From the NCBI GenBank assembly GCA_964643075.1, contig CAZXQO010000019.1, positions 15,637-79,636 on the forward strand: a stretch of 64,000 nucleotides of DNA. The letters are read 5' to 3'. Origin of the DNA: Desulfocucumis sp964643075 (GTDB lineage: Bacteria; Bacillota; Desulfotomaculia; Desulfotomaculales; Desulfocucumaceae). Positions within the stretch are counted from its first letter, which is position 1; each line of letters begins with the position of its first letter. Below, in pieces: positions 8,816 to 17,086 of this stretch. Position numbers and translations under genes: made by a program. The notes beneath the pieces are model-generated. The model saw only the letters and a program-made list of their open reading frames with translations, was not told the origin of the DNA and did no database searches.

Positions 8816-10351
8816 ATGGGCGTAGAACTCCGTCCCATGGGAGTGTCCTGTAACATCTCCTGCCGCTACTGCTACCAACACTCCCAAAGGAGCGTTGAAA
8901 AAAACAGCTGCTACAGTCTGGATAAAATGAAAGAAGCGCTGGACAAGTCGGGAGAGGCTTTTACCCTTTTTGGAGGGGAGCCTCTCCTGATGCCCTTTGA
9001 AGACCTGGAATATATTTTTAGTTGGGGGCTGGAAAAGTTCGGGAAAAACTCCATACAGACCAATGGCACCCTTATTGAGGACAGGCATATCAGGCTTTTT
9101 AAAAGATACAAAGTGGACATAGGAATTTCTATAGACGGCCCCGGTGAGCTAAACGCCATGAGATGGTGCGGGAGTATTGAAAGGACCATGGAAAGCACCG
9201 TCAAGGTGGAAGCCGTAATAGAAAGGCTGTGCGGCCAGGGGCTTGTCCCCGGCCTCATTGTGACCTTCCACAGGCTGAACGCCTCGGAGGAAAGGCTTCC
9301 TGTCATGTGCCAATGGATAAGGCGGCTGGACGGGCTGGGCATCAAGTCGGTGCGCCTTCACCTCATGGAGGTGGACAGCCGGGAAGTAGGGAAAAAGTAT
9401 GCTCTAACGGAAGGAGAAAATATTAACGCCCTTCTTAGCTTGATAAGCCTGGGAAAAAGACTTAAGAACATAAGATTTGACATTGCCGCGGAGCTAAGGG
9501 CACTGCTTTTGGGAAAGGACGAAAGTGTATCCTGCGTCTGGCGGGCCTGTGACCCCTTCACCACTCCTTCGGTAAAAGGTATTGAGGGAAGCGGGAGCCT
9601 CAGCAAGTGCGGCAGGGTGAACAAGGAGGGGATAGAGTACCTAAAGCCACATTCCATAAGTTTTGAAAGGTATATTTACCTGTACTCAACATCCCAGGAG
9701 CAGGGAGGCTGCAAAGACTGCCGGTTTTTCCTCATGTGCAAGGGCCAGTGCCCCGGGACGGCAGAAGACGGGGACTGGCGCGACAGGACTGAACACTGCG
9801 GAGTATGGAGGCATCTGTTAAATTATGTGGAAAGGGAGCTGGTCCTTGAAGGTCACACCCCCATTAGCCTCCATCCCTGCCTTGATGTGCTGGAGAAAAA
9901 CATGGTGGAAGCCTGGAAATCCGGAAGCAATCCACCCATATCAGGGCTTTCATGGAAGCTAAAGGCTCAAAAAACCTGTGAACCTCCATATTTCAACCGC
10001 AGAATATGGATAAGCGAAGAGTCAAGGCGGGAGTGGGAGCCCAGGCTTCTAAGGCTAAGGGAAGCAGTGGCTGTGTTCCGGCCTGAAATAGCGGAATTTA
10101 TGTCCCAAAACTCCGGTGAAAGCTTAAAGACTCTTTATTTACCGGTAATTCTTGGCCTGCCGGCATTTCGGGAGACCTCCAGGGAAGACGGTGATCGCTC
10201 ACTGGTTGAAAAGGAAGAATATAACCTGCAAAAGGAGTGGCTGGAGGAAATACTGTCCTGGCCCTGGGAAATATCTTTTAAAAACGGGCTTGGGGAAATA
10301 AAAACCCCTGTTCTGAAAATAATCACAAACCACCGGGAGATTTTAAAATGA
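8816..10351 (+). CDS. Radical SAM/SPASM peptide maturase of the HxD-tail system
   Basis: This 511-residue protein starts at ATG behind GAAGGAG. It has the radical SAM cluster motif CNISCRYC (C12, C16, C19), the SAM-binding GGEP at 53-56, and a SPASM-type auxiliary-cluster region. The latter holds cysteines in CVWRACDPF, LSKCGR, GGCKDC, FFLMCKGQCPGT and TEHC, close to residues 240-330. The CKGQCPGTAEDGDWRDRTEHC stretch is characteristic of RiPP-modifying enzymes of the FxsB/cyclophane-forming type. A C-terminal extension of about 170 residues follows and is not recognised. It sits downstream of the HxD protein and its stop overlaps the start of the HExxH gene, which argues for a joint task. 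The predicted reaction, His-to-Asp C-C crosslinking, is inference. Confidence 0.85.
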   Translation: MGVELRPMGVSCNISCRYCYQHSQRSVEKNSCYSLDKMKEALDKSGEAFTLFGGEPLLMPFEDLEYIFSWGLEKFGKNSIQTNGTLIEDRHIRLFKRYKVDIGISIDGPGELNAMRWCGSIERTMESTVKVEAVIERLCGQGLVPGLIVTFHRLNASEERLPVMCQWIRRLDGLGIKSVRLHLMEVDSREVGKKYALTEGENINALLSLISLGKRLKNIRFDIAAELRALLLGKDESVSCVWRACDPFTTPSVKGIEGSGSLSKCGRVNKEGIEYLKPHSISFERYIYLYSTSQEQGGCKDCRFFLMCKGQCPGTAEDGDWRDRTEHCGVWRHLLNYVERELVLEGHTPISLHPCLDVLEKNMVEAWKSGSNPPISGLSWKLKAQKTCEPPYFNRRIWISEESRREWEPRLLRLREAVAVFRPEIAEFMSQNSGESLKTLYLPVILGLPAFRETSREDGDRSLVEKEEYNLQKEWLEEILSWPWEISFKNGLGEIKTPVLKIITNHREILK

Positions 10352-11178
10352 TTGATTGGAAGAGAATGGCATCACCGCAGCAGGACGGTTACGACAGCAG
10401 GATGATATTGTATATGGCGGCAGGCACAAGCCCTTGTAAGGGAAATGAAGTTGCGGGAGAGTATGGGCTGTGCTTTGGCGGAAAGGTAAAGGTCACGTAC
10501 TTTTGTAACAAAGTCATGGCCCCTCCGAGATATACGGATGCGCCCCTTGATCACCCTAACCTGGCCCAGGCCCAAAGTCTCCTCAAATGCTGGCCGGAAA
10601 TGTACTCCCAGTTGCAGATGCTCCTAAAATTAATTCACCCTTTTTGGGATACCACCATAACGGAGGATTTCAAGGACATTTTCATAGGTTCCTCCAGTTA
10701 TTCCGCATCTCTGCCTTTTGGGCATATTTGTGCGACTGTAGATAACGCCGTGGGCCTGGCTCAGGCCCTGGTGCACGAGACAGCCCACCACAAGCTGAGA
10801 TCCATGGGTATACTTGAGAAAGAAGCCAAAAGACTTATATTGAACCCAGCCGGGGAAGGCTATTATTCTCCAATGGACAAAAAGAAAAGGTGTTCCATGA
10901 CCGTGCTTTTTCATGATCTTTACACCTTTACGCATCTTGTGGCCTTTAACCTGAATTTGTTAAAGCATGATGAGGACGGCGGAAGAAGGGATCTGTTACT
11001 CCAGGTCCTGGTAAAAAACCTTATAAGGGTGGAGTTTGGTTATCGGCAGGTTTTAGACAATATAAAGACAGACCGGGAGGGAGAGGAGTTTTGCCGGAGC
11101 GTTCTTGAATGGGTAAAGGGGCTAATGGATGAGGGGATTGACCTCCTCCGGGAAACAAGGTACAGGCAGTATTGTTAA
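10348..11178 (+). CDS. HExxH-motif protein, candidate peptide beta-hydroxylase or metallohydrolase
   Basis: The 276-residue product starts at an ATG that overlaps the maturase stop (ATGA), so translation is coupled. It carries VHETAHHKL, with H143, E144 and H147 as an HExxH metal site, inside a mostly helical protein with no signal peptide. Small HExxH proteins encoded next to, or fused to, radical SAM/SPASM maturases include the alpha-ketoglutarate HExxH-type peptide beta-hydroxylases and the inactivated hydrolase extension of FxsB. Position and motif fit that group. A peptidase role, cutting the modified tail, is the alternative. Which one applies cannot be decided from sequence reading alone. 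Confidence 0.6.
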   Translation: MIDWKRMASPQQDGYDSRMILYMAAGTSPCKGNEVAGEYGLCFGGKVKVTYFCNKVMAPPRYTDAPLDHPNLAQAQSLLKCWPEMYSQLQMLLKLIHPFWDTTITEDFKDIFIGSSSYSASLPFGHICATVDNAVGLAQALVHETAHHKLRSMGILEKEAKRLILNPAGEGYYSPMDKKKRCSMTVLFHDLYTFTHLVAFNLNLLKHDEDGGRRDLLLQVLVKNLIRVEFGYRQVLDNIKTDREGEEFCRSVLEWVKGLMDEGIDLLRETRYRQYC

Positions 11179-11319
11179 TAAGAATCTATAATAAGTTACT
11201 TTTTTCGGGAGACCTCGCTGAGTATATCGCCGGACCAATCCGTGCCACCCGCATAATACCGGCCAGCACCGATACTGGCAGAGACGGGCATCAGCGGGTG
11301 GAAGAAGTTTTTATAGCAT

Positions 11320-11529
11320 ATGACGGCTGGGGCATGGATTGGCCCCAAGGAACAGTTTACAAGCCTTGCTCACTTAATCAATGAGGAGATGCTACTGAAA
11401 TGCCATCATGAGCTTGACAGGAACAAAGCTTCCGGCATAGACGAAGTAACTAAAGCCGATTACGAAGAAAACCTTTTTGAAAATATCAGTAGGTTACATG
11501 AGTTGACCCGTACCCCTTTCAATTTCTAG
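11320..11529 (+). pseudogene. Group II intron reverse transcriptase fragment
   Basis: The translation has HLINEEMLLKCHHELDRNK followed by ASGIDEVTKADYEENL, matching the N-terminal region of group II intron-encoded reverse transcriptases (the conserved block before the polymerase palm). The frame ends shortly after and no RT catalytic motif (YADD) or maturase domain follows, so only about 50 codons (roughly 11355-11500) remain. The preceding 170 bases contain no recognisable gene. Confidence 0.6.
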
Positions 11530-11573
11530 TATACTACGTGTTTCTACTGTCCATCAAAAGGGGTACGGGTCAA
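11503..11573. repeat. Perfect 17-bp inverted repeat
   Basis: TTGACCCGTACCCCTTT at 11503-11519 is matched exactly by its reverse complement at 11557-11573, with 37 bases between. It starts exactly where the reverse-transcriptase fragment loses homology, so it may mark the end of a small mobile element or serve as a terminator for both flanks. Confidence 0.6.
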
Positions 11574-11736
11574 TGTCTGATGAAGATGAGTGCCCATGGC
11601 GGTCCATCGGCCTTCCGGCTATGGGCCTGGTCAGGCTCAAGGCTAAGGCGTAAAATGAGGAATAAAGGGTAATGAAGGAGCCGATATTGCCGTATGTAAC
11701 CGTCGCAAAGAACATAGCTATGCAGACATGAAACAC
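11554..11736 (-). pseudogene. MFS transporter fragment
   Basis: On the minus strand about 45 codons read MFFATVTYGNIGSFITLY and then a variant of the major facilitator loop motif, RPIAGRPMDRHG. That loop is typical of the segment between transmembrane helices 2 and 3. There is no full-length frame on either side, so this is a short relic. Confidence 0.5.
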
Positions 11737-11928
11737 CCGCCTTTCAAAAAAAGTTTTTCCCAGGTTAGAGGCCGTTTGACTGGGTAAGAGCAGGATATTT
11801 TACCTTTTTCAGGCGGCCATAGTTTTAACCCATGGCCTCGGCGAACTGCCGGGCTCTTTTCTTTTGGCACAAAAACAAAAATTTACCATACTATATTATG
11901 GAATATATTAGAAATGGAGGTATTTCTT

Positions 11929-12330
11929 ATGGGTAATGATTTATCAAAATTACCGGATGGGGTTAAAAACCTATTAAACGAAATGACCCCGGAAAAAGCA
12001 ACATTAATCAATATTCTCGCCGCCTGTATACTTAAAGTAAAAGACGAATACTTTCTACTGATTGAAATCGGCGCAACTGAAATCCAGCCAATTATTGCCA
12101 TCCGTCTCACACGCGCTCAAGCAAAAGAATTATTGGAAGCTGGAGTTGAACTTTGTAAAATCAGCGATACCATACCTCAAACCAAACCAGGTGTTGATGT
12201 AAAATTCAAATGCGTACTCGTAGTTGAAAACGAGGCATTCTTAGTCTTCGATGTTACTCTGGTTGTTGCACCACCCCAACCCCATGAAATTGTTCTGTTT
12301 GCAGCCCATCTTTGTCCAATCATAATCTAA
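11929..12330 (+). CDS. Hypothetical protein, 133 residues
   Basis: I chose the ATG at 11929 because it follows GGAGG at proper spacing; an ATG 15 bases upstream would overlap that site. The acidic, strand-rich product (KATLINILAACILK, LLIEIGATEIQPIIAIRL, ECVLVV-like strands) has no signal peptide and no motif I recognise. It lies alone between gene debris and a terminator, just before the second rtcB repeat. Confidence 0.6.
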   Translation: MGNDLSKLPDGVKNLLNEMTPEKATLINILAACILKVKDEYFLLIEIGATEIQPIIAIRLTRAQAKELLEAGVELCKISDTIPQTKPGVDVKFKCVLVVENEAFLVFDVTLVVAPPQPHEIVLFAAHLCPIII

Positions 12331-12347
12331 AGCAAGTTCTTACTACT

Positions 12348-12377
12348 TTAAGCCGCCCCACCCCGGGCGGCTTTCCC
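12348..12377 (+). terminator. Rho-independent terminator
   Basis: AAGCCGCCC (12350-12358) pairs with GGGCGGCTT (12365-12373), closing a six-base loop and followed by TTCCC. It lies 20 bases after the stop of the 133-residue gene. Confidence 0.7.
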
Positions 12378-13892
12378 ATTTGAAACCGCTCCTGCATTAA
12401 ATGCACGGGTGGTTTTTTTCTTGCTAATTCCCAGGAAAATCGGTCACCCAGACAAAATTCCCGAACCAGCGCCAAATTGCACAGGGAGCACTGGCCACTG
12501 GCAAGAGAAAACGCATCATAATTTTTTTGTAAAAATATGATGGTTAACGGCAAAATTATTAAATTGCATATTGTATACAATCCAGAAATGTGTTACCCTA
12601 TTTCTGGATTTATTACTGAGTGGAGAATTATGTTTGTAATTGAAGGAAGGCCCAATAAACACGGGCATAAAAAATCAATCAAAATATGGCTGAAAAACTC
12701 TTCGGAGATTGAGGGATCCTGTATTGAGCAGGCGTTAAACCTGGCCGATCTCCCGTTTATTCACAAGTGGGTGGCACTTATGCCCGATACTCATATGGGA
12801 TATGGTATGCCTATCGGCGGAGTAATCGCTGCCAAAGGCGTCATTATTCCCAATGCTGTGGGTGTTGACATTGGCTGCGGTATGGTTTTCTTCCAAACCA
12901 ACATCCCGGCCAGGCTTGTGAGGGAGACAGACACAGCCCATGGAAAACTGGTTGAAGTCATTACCAAAACCCTGTTGCGGGAGATTCCGGTGGGCTTTTC
13001 CCATCACAAGGAGATGCAAGACTCCGTTTACCTCTCCAGCTTATTGGATTCTGGTTCCGAATTTGAAAAGGAGCTTGATTTTCATCCGGAATTGGCGGAG
13101 CGCTGTTTCCCCTCTGCTTTTTATCAGATTGGAACCCTCGGAGGCGGTAACCACTTTATTGAATTGCAGGAAGATGAGTCCGGGAATCTTTGCGTGATGC
13201 TGCACAGCGGTAGCCGCAATGTTGGGAAACAGGTCTGTGACCATTTCAACCGGATTGCCCGTGAACTGAACGAACGCTGGCACACCGGGATCCCGTCGGG
13301 ATACCGGTTGTCCTTCCTGCCGGTAGAAGAGCCGGCAGGGCATTCTTACCTGCACTGGATGCAAATGGCTCTGGTCTTCGCAAGGGAGAACAGGGAAGCA
13401 ATGAAAGAAAAGGTGAAATCCATCCTCTTTAACCTGGTGAAAAAACATACCGATTTTACAGGTATTGTGATGGATATGGAAATAAACGCACATCACAACT
13501 ACGCTGCACTGGAGCATCACTACGATGAAAATGTCTGGGTCCACCGGAAGGGCGCCATCAGGGTGCGGGAGGGTGAACTTGGAATTGTCCCCGGGGCCAT
13601 GGGGAGGGCCAGTTACATAGTCCGTGGTCTCGGCAACCCGGATTCATTTCATTCCTGCTCCCACGGGGCGGGAAGGAAGATGGGCAGGAAAAAGGCCCTG
13701 GCATCCTATTCCGAACAAGATGTCCTGCAGGAACTGGCCGAGCAGTCGGTGGTTCTGGGAACGCACAGCACCAAAGAAATCGCTGATGAGTCGCCTTTCG
13801 TATATAAAGATATCGACGATGTCATCGCCCAGGAGGGGGATTTGGCCCTCCCCATACTGAAACTGCAAACGGTGGCAGTTGTAAAAGGCTAG
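12378..13892 (+). repeat. Direct repeat, copy 2 (intact rtcB with leader)
   Basis: This segment carries the same leader hairpin (12382-12420), the same TTGCATATTGTATACAA stretch ahead of the gene and the full rtcB. It matches 1633-2502 in the same orientation apart from the deletion in copy 1. Copy 2 appears to be the functional one. Confidence 0.8.
12630..13892 (+). CDS. rtcB: RNA-splicing ligase RtcB
   Basis: RtcB joins RNA 2',3'-cyclic phosphate and 5'-OH ends using GTP and Mn2+. The 420-residue reading starts at ATG 12630 (MFVIEGRPN) behind TGGAG; a frame open 31 codons further upstream covers the conserved leader and is less likely coding. Motifs include PFIHKWVALMPDTHMGYG, GVDIGCGM (metal-binding Cys), GGGNHFIE, LHSGSRNVG, NAHHNYA and SHGAGR, the last holding the guanylylated histidine near the C terminus. 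Length and motif order are normal for the family. The gene stands alone, with no archease neighbour, and has a truncated paralogue 10.7 kb upstream. Confidence 0.93.
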   Translation: MFVIEGRPNKHGHKKSIKIWLKNSSEIEGSCIEQALNLADLPFIHKWVALMPDTHMGYGMPIGGVIAAKGVIIPNAVGVDIGCGMVFFQTNIPARLVRETDTAHGKLVEVITKTLLREIPVGFSHHKEMQDSVYLSSLLDSGSEFEKELDFHPELAERCFPSAFYQIGTLGGGNHFIELQEDESGNLCVMLHSGSRNVGKQVCDHFNRIARELNERWHTGIPSGYRLSFLPVEEPAGHSYLHWMQMALVFARENREAMKEKVKSILFNLVKKHTDFTGIVMDMEINAHHNYAALEHHYDENVWVHRKGAIRVREGELGIVPGAMGRASYIVRGLGNPDSFHSCSHGAGRKMGRKKALASYSEQDVLQELAEQSVVLGTHSTKEIADESPFVYKDIDDVIAQEGDLALPILKLQTVAVVKG

Positions 13893-14260
13893 CCGCCGCT
13901 GCAGCATGGAAAATTCCGCTCATTGAAAGAATCCCACCAATGATATTTTATACTTCGTTATCCTATAAATATCCTGCAAATTCTACCTGTAAATTGCATG
14001 AAGGGCAAAATCTTACATATCTTGCGGTCCGGAGTGGGCAAGCAAGGACTGTTCTTATATGTCTGATAATTAATAATTTTCAATAAATAAAAGCAGGATT
14101 TATTTGGCTCTTGTTGAAATCTAAACCAGTATAATATTGCAATTTTCGGAATAGACGTATTGGCATAGATAAAAGAAAAATACTTGTCTCAGTACATGAA
14201 GACTGACTGTATCTATGCAAAAAGTTTGTATCCGGTTTGCATGAAAAAGGAGGGTATTTA
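13893..14260. other. Intergenic region without a recognised gene
   Basis: This AT-rich stretch separates rtcB from lemA. No open frame with a ribosome site and no strong hairpin was seen; it presumably holds the lemA promoter. AAAAAGGAGGG just before 14261 is the lemA ribosome site. Confidence 0.6.
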
Positions 14261-14812
14261 ATGAAAACCTTTGTACTTGGACTCATAGTAATAGTAGTTG
14301 TTTTAGGGATGCCTGTAATACTCCTTTATAACGGACTTGTGAGGACACGCAACCTGACACAGAATGCTTGGTCACAGTTTGAAGTCCTGCTCAAAAGAAG
14401 GTATGATCTTATATCTAATTTGGTAGAAACGGTAAGAGGCTATGCTGCATACGAAAAAATGGTGCTTGAAAATGTTACTAGGGCGAGGGCGATAGCGACA
14501 GAGGCGCAAAGCGTGGACCAGCGGATACAGGCCGAAAATATGTTAACTGGGGCGTTAAAGACACTCTATGCGGTATCGGAAAACTATCCTCAACTTAAAG
14601 CCAGTAAAGATTTTAACCAATTAAAGAAAGAGTTGAGTGACACTGAGAGTAAGATAGCTTCTGCACGGCAATTTTATAACGATACAACCATGAAATACAA
14701 TAACAAGATTCAGGTGTTCCCTACCAATCTGTTGGCAGCAGCCATGGGATTTAAGCATATTCCCTCCTTTGAGGTAGCGGATAACATTGGGCAACCGGCA
14801 TCGGTTAACTAA
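14261..14812 (+). CDS. lemA: LemA family protein
   Basis: The 183-residue protein begins at ATG 14261 behind AAGGAGG. It has one N-terminal membrane helix (residues 4-25), then the LemA signature RYDLISNLVETVRGYAAYEK, a long helical region, and a C-terminal FPTNLLAAAMGFK, all typical of the family at normal length. LemA proteins are membrane-anchored with the helical domain outside the membrane; their biochemical role is poorly defined. The frequent TPM/HtpX partner gene is absent here. Confidence 0.9.
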   Translation: MKTFVLGLIVIVVVLGMPVILLYNGLVRTRNLTQNAWSQFEVLLKRRYDLISNLVETVRGYAAYEKMVLENVTRARAIATEAQSVDQRIQAENMLTGALKTLYAVSENYPQLKASKDFNQLKKELSDTESKIASARQFYNDTTMKYNNKIQVFPTNLLAAAMGFKHIPSFEVADNIGQPASVN

Positions 14813-14905
14813 ATACTAAATTATTGAGATGAAATCAGGGAATGGTTCGCTGGTATTGGGTAAGAGGCTGAGGTCTATTAAAAATTGTTAATGATATTAT
14901 TACTA

Positions 14906-14936
14906 AAACAAGAGTACCATTTAGGTACTCTTGTTC
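14906..14936. terminator. Bidirectional terminator
   Basis: ACAAGAGTACC (14908-14918) and GGTACTCTTGT (14924-14934) form an eleven-base-pair stem with a five-base loop, flanked by A-rich and T-rich sequence. It lies between the convergent lemA and the minus-strand repeat protein. Confidence 0.75.
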
Positions 14937-14967
14937 TGAAATCGTAATTATCTTCAGGATTAAAGAT

Positions 14968-15690
14968 TTAGTCCTGATTTGAAGTGGTACTGGTTGTCGA
15001 ATCTTTCTTCACGTGTTGGCGCTGAGGCATCTTCTGGCGGAATTGATCCATGGTCATGCCCTGAGCGGTAACAATTTGATCCATCGTTTTGCCTGATTGT
15101 AGTTCAGACTTCAGTTCGTCAGCGGTCATGCCAAGGGCAGTGGCGGCGTTATTCAGGTATTGGGGGTTTTGTGTAATGTCACCTTTTTTGTGTTGGCGCT
15201 GAGGCATCTTCTGGCGGAATTGATCCATGGTCATGCCCTGAGCAGTAACAATCTGATCCATTGTTTTGCCTGATTGTAGTTCAGACTTCAGTTCGTCAGC
15301 AGTCATGCCAAGGGCAGTGGCAGCGTCATTCAGGTATTGGGGGTTTTGTGTGATATCACCTCTGTCACCGTGTTTGAAACTGGGCATCCCAAATACGAAG
15401 CCTTTATTGGAAGAAATTTTATCCACTTGGTCCTGGGTGATTTTACCCTGCTGCACAGCCTCTTGGAGCATTTGCTTTTTAGTAGCCTCCAGAGCTGCTG
15501 TTACTTGATCCTGACTAACCCCCAAGTTAGTAGCAAAATCACTGACAAACTCCTGGTAATAATCATTCTTGGGCTGGGTTTGTGTGCTTTGTGTACTTAA
15601 GTCGGCAAACGCATACCCAGTTATTGATCCGGCTAAGAGCATTCCTCCAAGTGCAAGACCAGTAATCTTTTTTCCTAATTTTTTCATCAT
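14968..15690 (-). CDS. Secreted tandem-repeat protein
   Basis: The start is placed at ATG 15690 behind GAGAGGTG. A typical signal peptide follows (MMKKLGKKITGLALGGMLL, with cleavage likely after AFA). The mature part has a helical segment (VTAALEATKKQMLQEAVQQG) resembling the small YckD/DUF2680-type exported proteins. Two nearly identical 59-residue repeats come next, each reading GDITQNPQYLN, ALGMTADELKSELQSGKTMD and MTMDQFRQKMPQRQH. The end is Ser/Thr-rich. The product is expected outside the membrane; its function is unknown. The repeat number may vary between strains. Confidence 0.75.
   Translation of the reverse strand: MMKKLGKKITGLALGGMLLAGSITGYAFADLSTQSTQTQPKNDYYQEFVSDFATNLGVSQDQVTAALEATKKQMLQEAVQQGKITQDQVDKISSNKGFVFGMPSFKHGDRGDITQNPQYLNDAATALGMTADELKSELQSGKTMDQIVTAQGMTMDQFRQKMPQRQHKKGDITQNPQYLNNAATALGMTADELKSELQSGKTMDQIVTAQGMTMDQFRQKMPQRQHVKKDSTTSTTSNQD
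15013..15366 (-). repeat. Two 177-bp tandem coding repeats
   Basis: Units at 15013-15189 and 15190-15366 differ at only a few positions. Each encodes 59 residues of the secreted protein. The high DNA identity points to recent duplication or ongoing gene conversion. Confidence 0.85.
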
Positions 15691-15779
15691 AGCACCTCTC
15701 AACATTTTATTTTCTTTAATATACAATAACAGTATCGAAGAATTGTGAAATAATTATGGAAAATTATAAAATGTAATTG

Positions 15780-15917
15780 TCAGGTTTTTTCACTGACTCC
15801 CTTGGCGCATATACAGCAATATCCGGTCAGGCAATTCCGTAAGACACTTTCGTCCCTCCGGCAGATGCAAGACCCATCAGCTTTTTTAGGACAATAGACT
15901 TCAACATTGCTTCCCTG
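15780..15917 (-). other. Possible small cysteine-rich coding remnant
   Basis: On the minus strand one frame reads VYCPKKADGSCICRR, then NCLTGYCCICAKG and a stop, with seven cysteines in about 40 residues. That is reminiscent of small metal-binding proteins. An adjacent frame upstream has YCGCGRK, suggesting a frameshifted relic. No start codon with a ribosome site is visible. The identity is not established. Confidence 0.25.
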
Positions 15918-15975
15918 TCAGCCGGTTTACGGCCACAGCCACAATAGGAATAGTAATCAACTATTGAACGGAAAT

Positions 15976-16015
15976 AAAAGAACCCGGACTTTTTGTGAAT
16001 GTTCGGGTTCTTTGC
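15976..16015 (-). terminator. Rho-independent terminator for the nitroreductase gene
   Basis: AAGAACCCGGAC pairs with GTTCGGGTTCTT with one G-T pair, closing an 11-base loop. On the minus strand it lies about 70 bases past the nitroreductase stop. It resembles the hairpin at 2592-2630. Confidence 0.6.
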
Positions 16016-16083
16016 CTGAGCTAATATTTATATCGTGTTTAATAATAATATTGTGCGTAGAAAACATATTGGTTCTAATAACT

Positions 16084-16908
16084 TTATCGCCAGCTGATCC
16101 TGGGAGTGATGCGTAGCGGTATACGGTGGTACTTAAATTTAGGATAACCCAGCATCATGGCGCCAAAACTTTTGTGCCCTGCGGGCAGTTCCAGAGCCTC
16201 TTGCATGGGCGGGTAGGAGCTGGCGGCAAGATTGAAATAACCGGCCCAGCAGGCTCCCAGCCCGAATCCGTAGGCAGCCAGCTCCAGGTAGGTCAAAGCT
16301 ATGGTGCAGGACGATTGTGCCATCATATTGTCACTCTGGCCGTGGGCCAGGACAATATGCGGAGCCTGGCGGGTTACTTTATCCTCACCATTTTCCCAGG
16401 CCGCCACCACTCTATCCAGATGCATTGCCTTAGCCCTGTCGGGCATCTCCTTGATCATGTAGCGCATCCAGTCCACTACCAGGGCGGCTAACGGCTGTAC
16501 TTTCTCTTTTTCCGGCCATAACAGCCAGTGCACCGGCTGGCTGTTATGGCCCGAGGGGGCATAACTGGCAACATTAATTATTTTTTGCAGGGTTTCCCGG
16601 TCTACTGGTTTATCCCGGTAAACTCTGATGGAACGCCGGGAGGTTAAAAATTGCTGCACCTGCTCCGGGGTGGGAAATAACTCCTTTTGCAGCGGCTGGC
16701 AATCTCCGGAGGGCATTTCGGTTAGTGATAAAGCACCGTGAGGACACACTGCCACACAATGGCCGCAGGCTACGCAAAATTCCTGGGTGCCGGGTAAATT
16801 TGCCGGAAATCCTTCTGTTTCCTCCAGGGTAATAATTCCCAGGGGGCATTCCGCAACGCATATACCATCTTTTTGGCACTTTTTCCTGTCAATAAGCAAT
16901 TGACTCAT
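16084..16908 (-). CDS. Ferredoxin-nitroreductase fusion protein
   Basis: The 274-residue protein starts with two 4Fe-4S motifs (CQKDGICVAECP and CVACGHCVAVCP, residues 10-65). A nitroreductase/FMN fold follows: SRRSIRVYRDKPV, ASYAPSGHNSQPVHW, and near the C terminus YGFGLGACWAGYF and MMLGYPKFKYHRIP. Such fusions are common in anaerobes and are cytosolic FMN enzymes that take electrons from internal clusters to reduce nitro or quinone-like substrates. The substrate is unknown. It is monocistronic, with a MITE-like repeat just upstream. Confidence 0.9.
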   Translation of the reverse strand: MSQLLIDRKKCQKDGICVAECPLGIITLEETEGFPANLPGTQEFCVACGHCVAVCPHGALSLTEMPSGDCQPLQKELFPTPEQVQQFLTSRRSIRVYRDKPVDRETLQKIINVASYAPSGHNSQPVHWLLWPEKEKVQPLAALVVDWMRYMIKEMPDRAKAMHLDRVVAAWENGEDKVTRQAPHIVLAHGQSDNMMAQSSCTIALTYLELAAYGFGLGACWAGYFNLAASSYPPMQEALELPAGHKSFGAMMLGYPKFKYHRIPLRITPRISWR

Positions 16909-16939
16909 AAGCTCACCCTTTCATATTTACTCACTCTCA

Positions 16940-17086
16940 CTAGCACTGCAGCGTAATTTAAAGGTTAGCGGAGCCATGGGAACGGTTGTAAGGAAAGGGG
17001 ACACACCTCTCTTCGGAGGATGGCTTTAAGGTCGGAGGAATGTCCCCAACGTATGTTCCCGAAGCGCAGCGATAGAATCAGGGACA
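16940..17086. repeat. MITE-like dispersed repeat, copy A (partial)
   Basis: The segment starts with CTAGCACTGCAGCGTA and continues GGTTAGCGGAGCCATGGGAACGG, GGGGACACACCTCT and GGAATGTCCCCAACGTATG, all shared with copy C at 28986-29238. It runs into the 3' end of the VOC gene and supplies that gene's last roughly 18 codons and stop. Confidence 0.75.
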
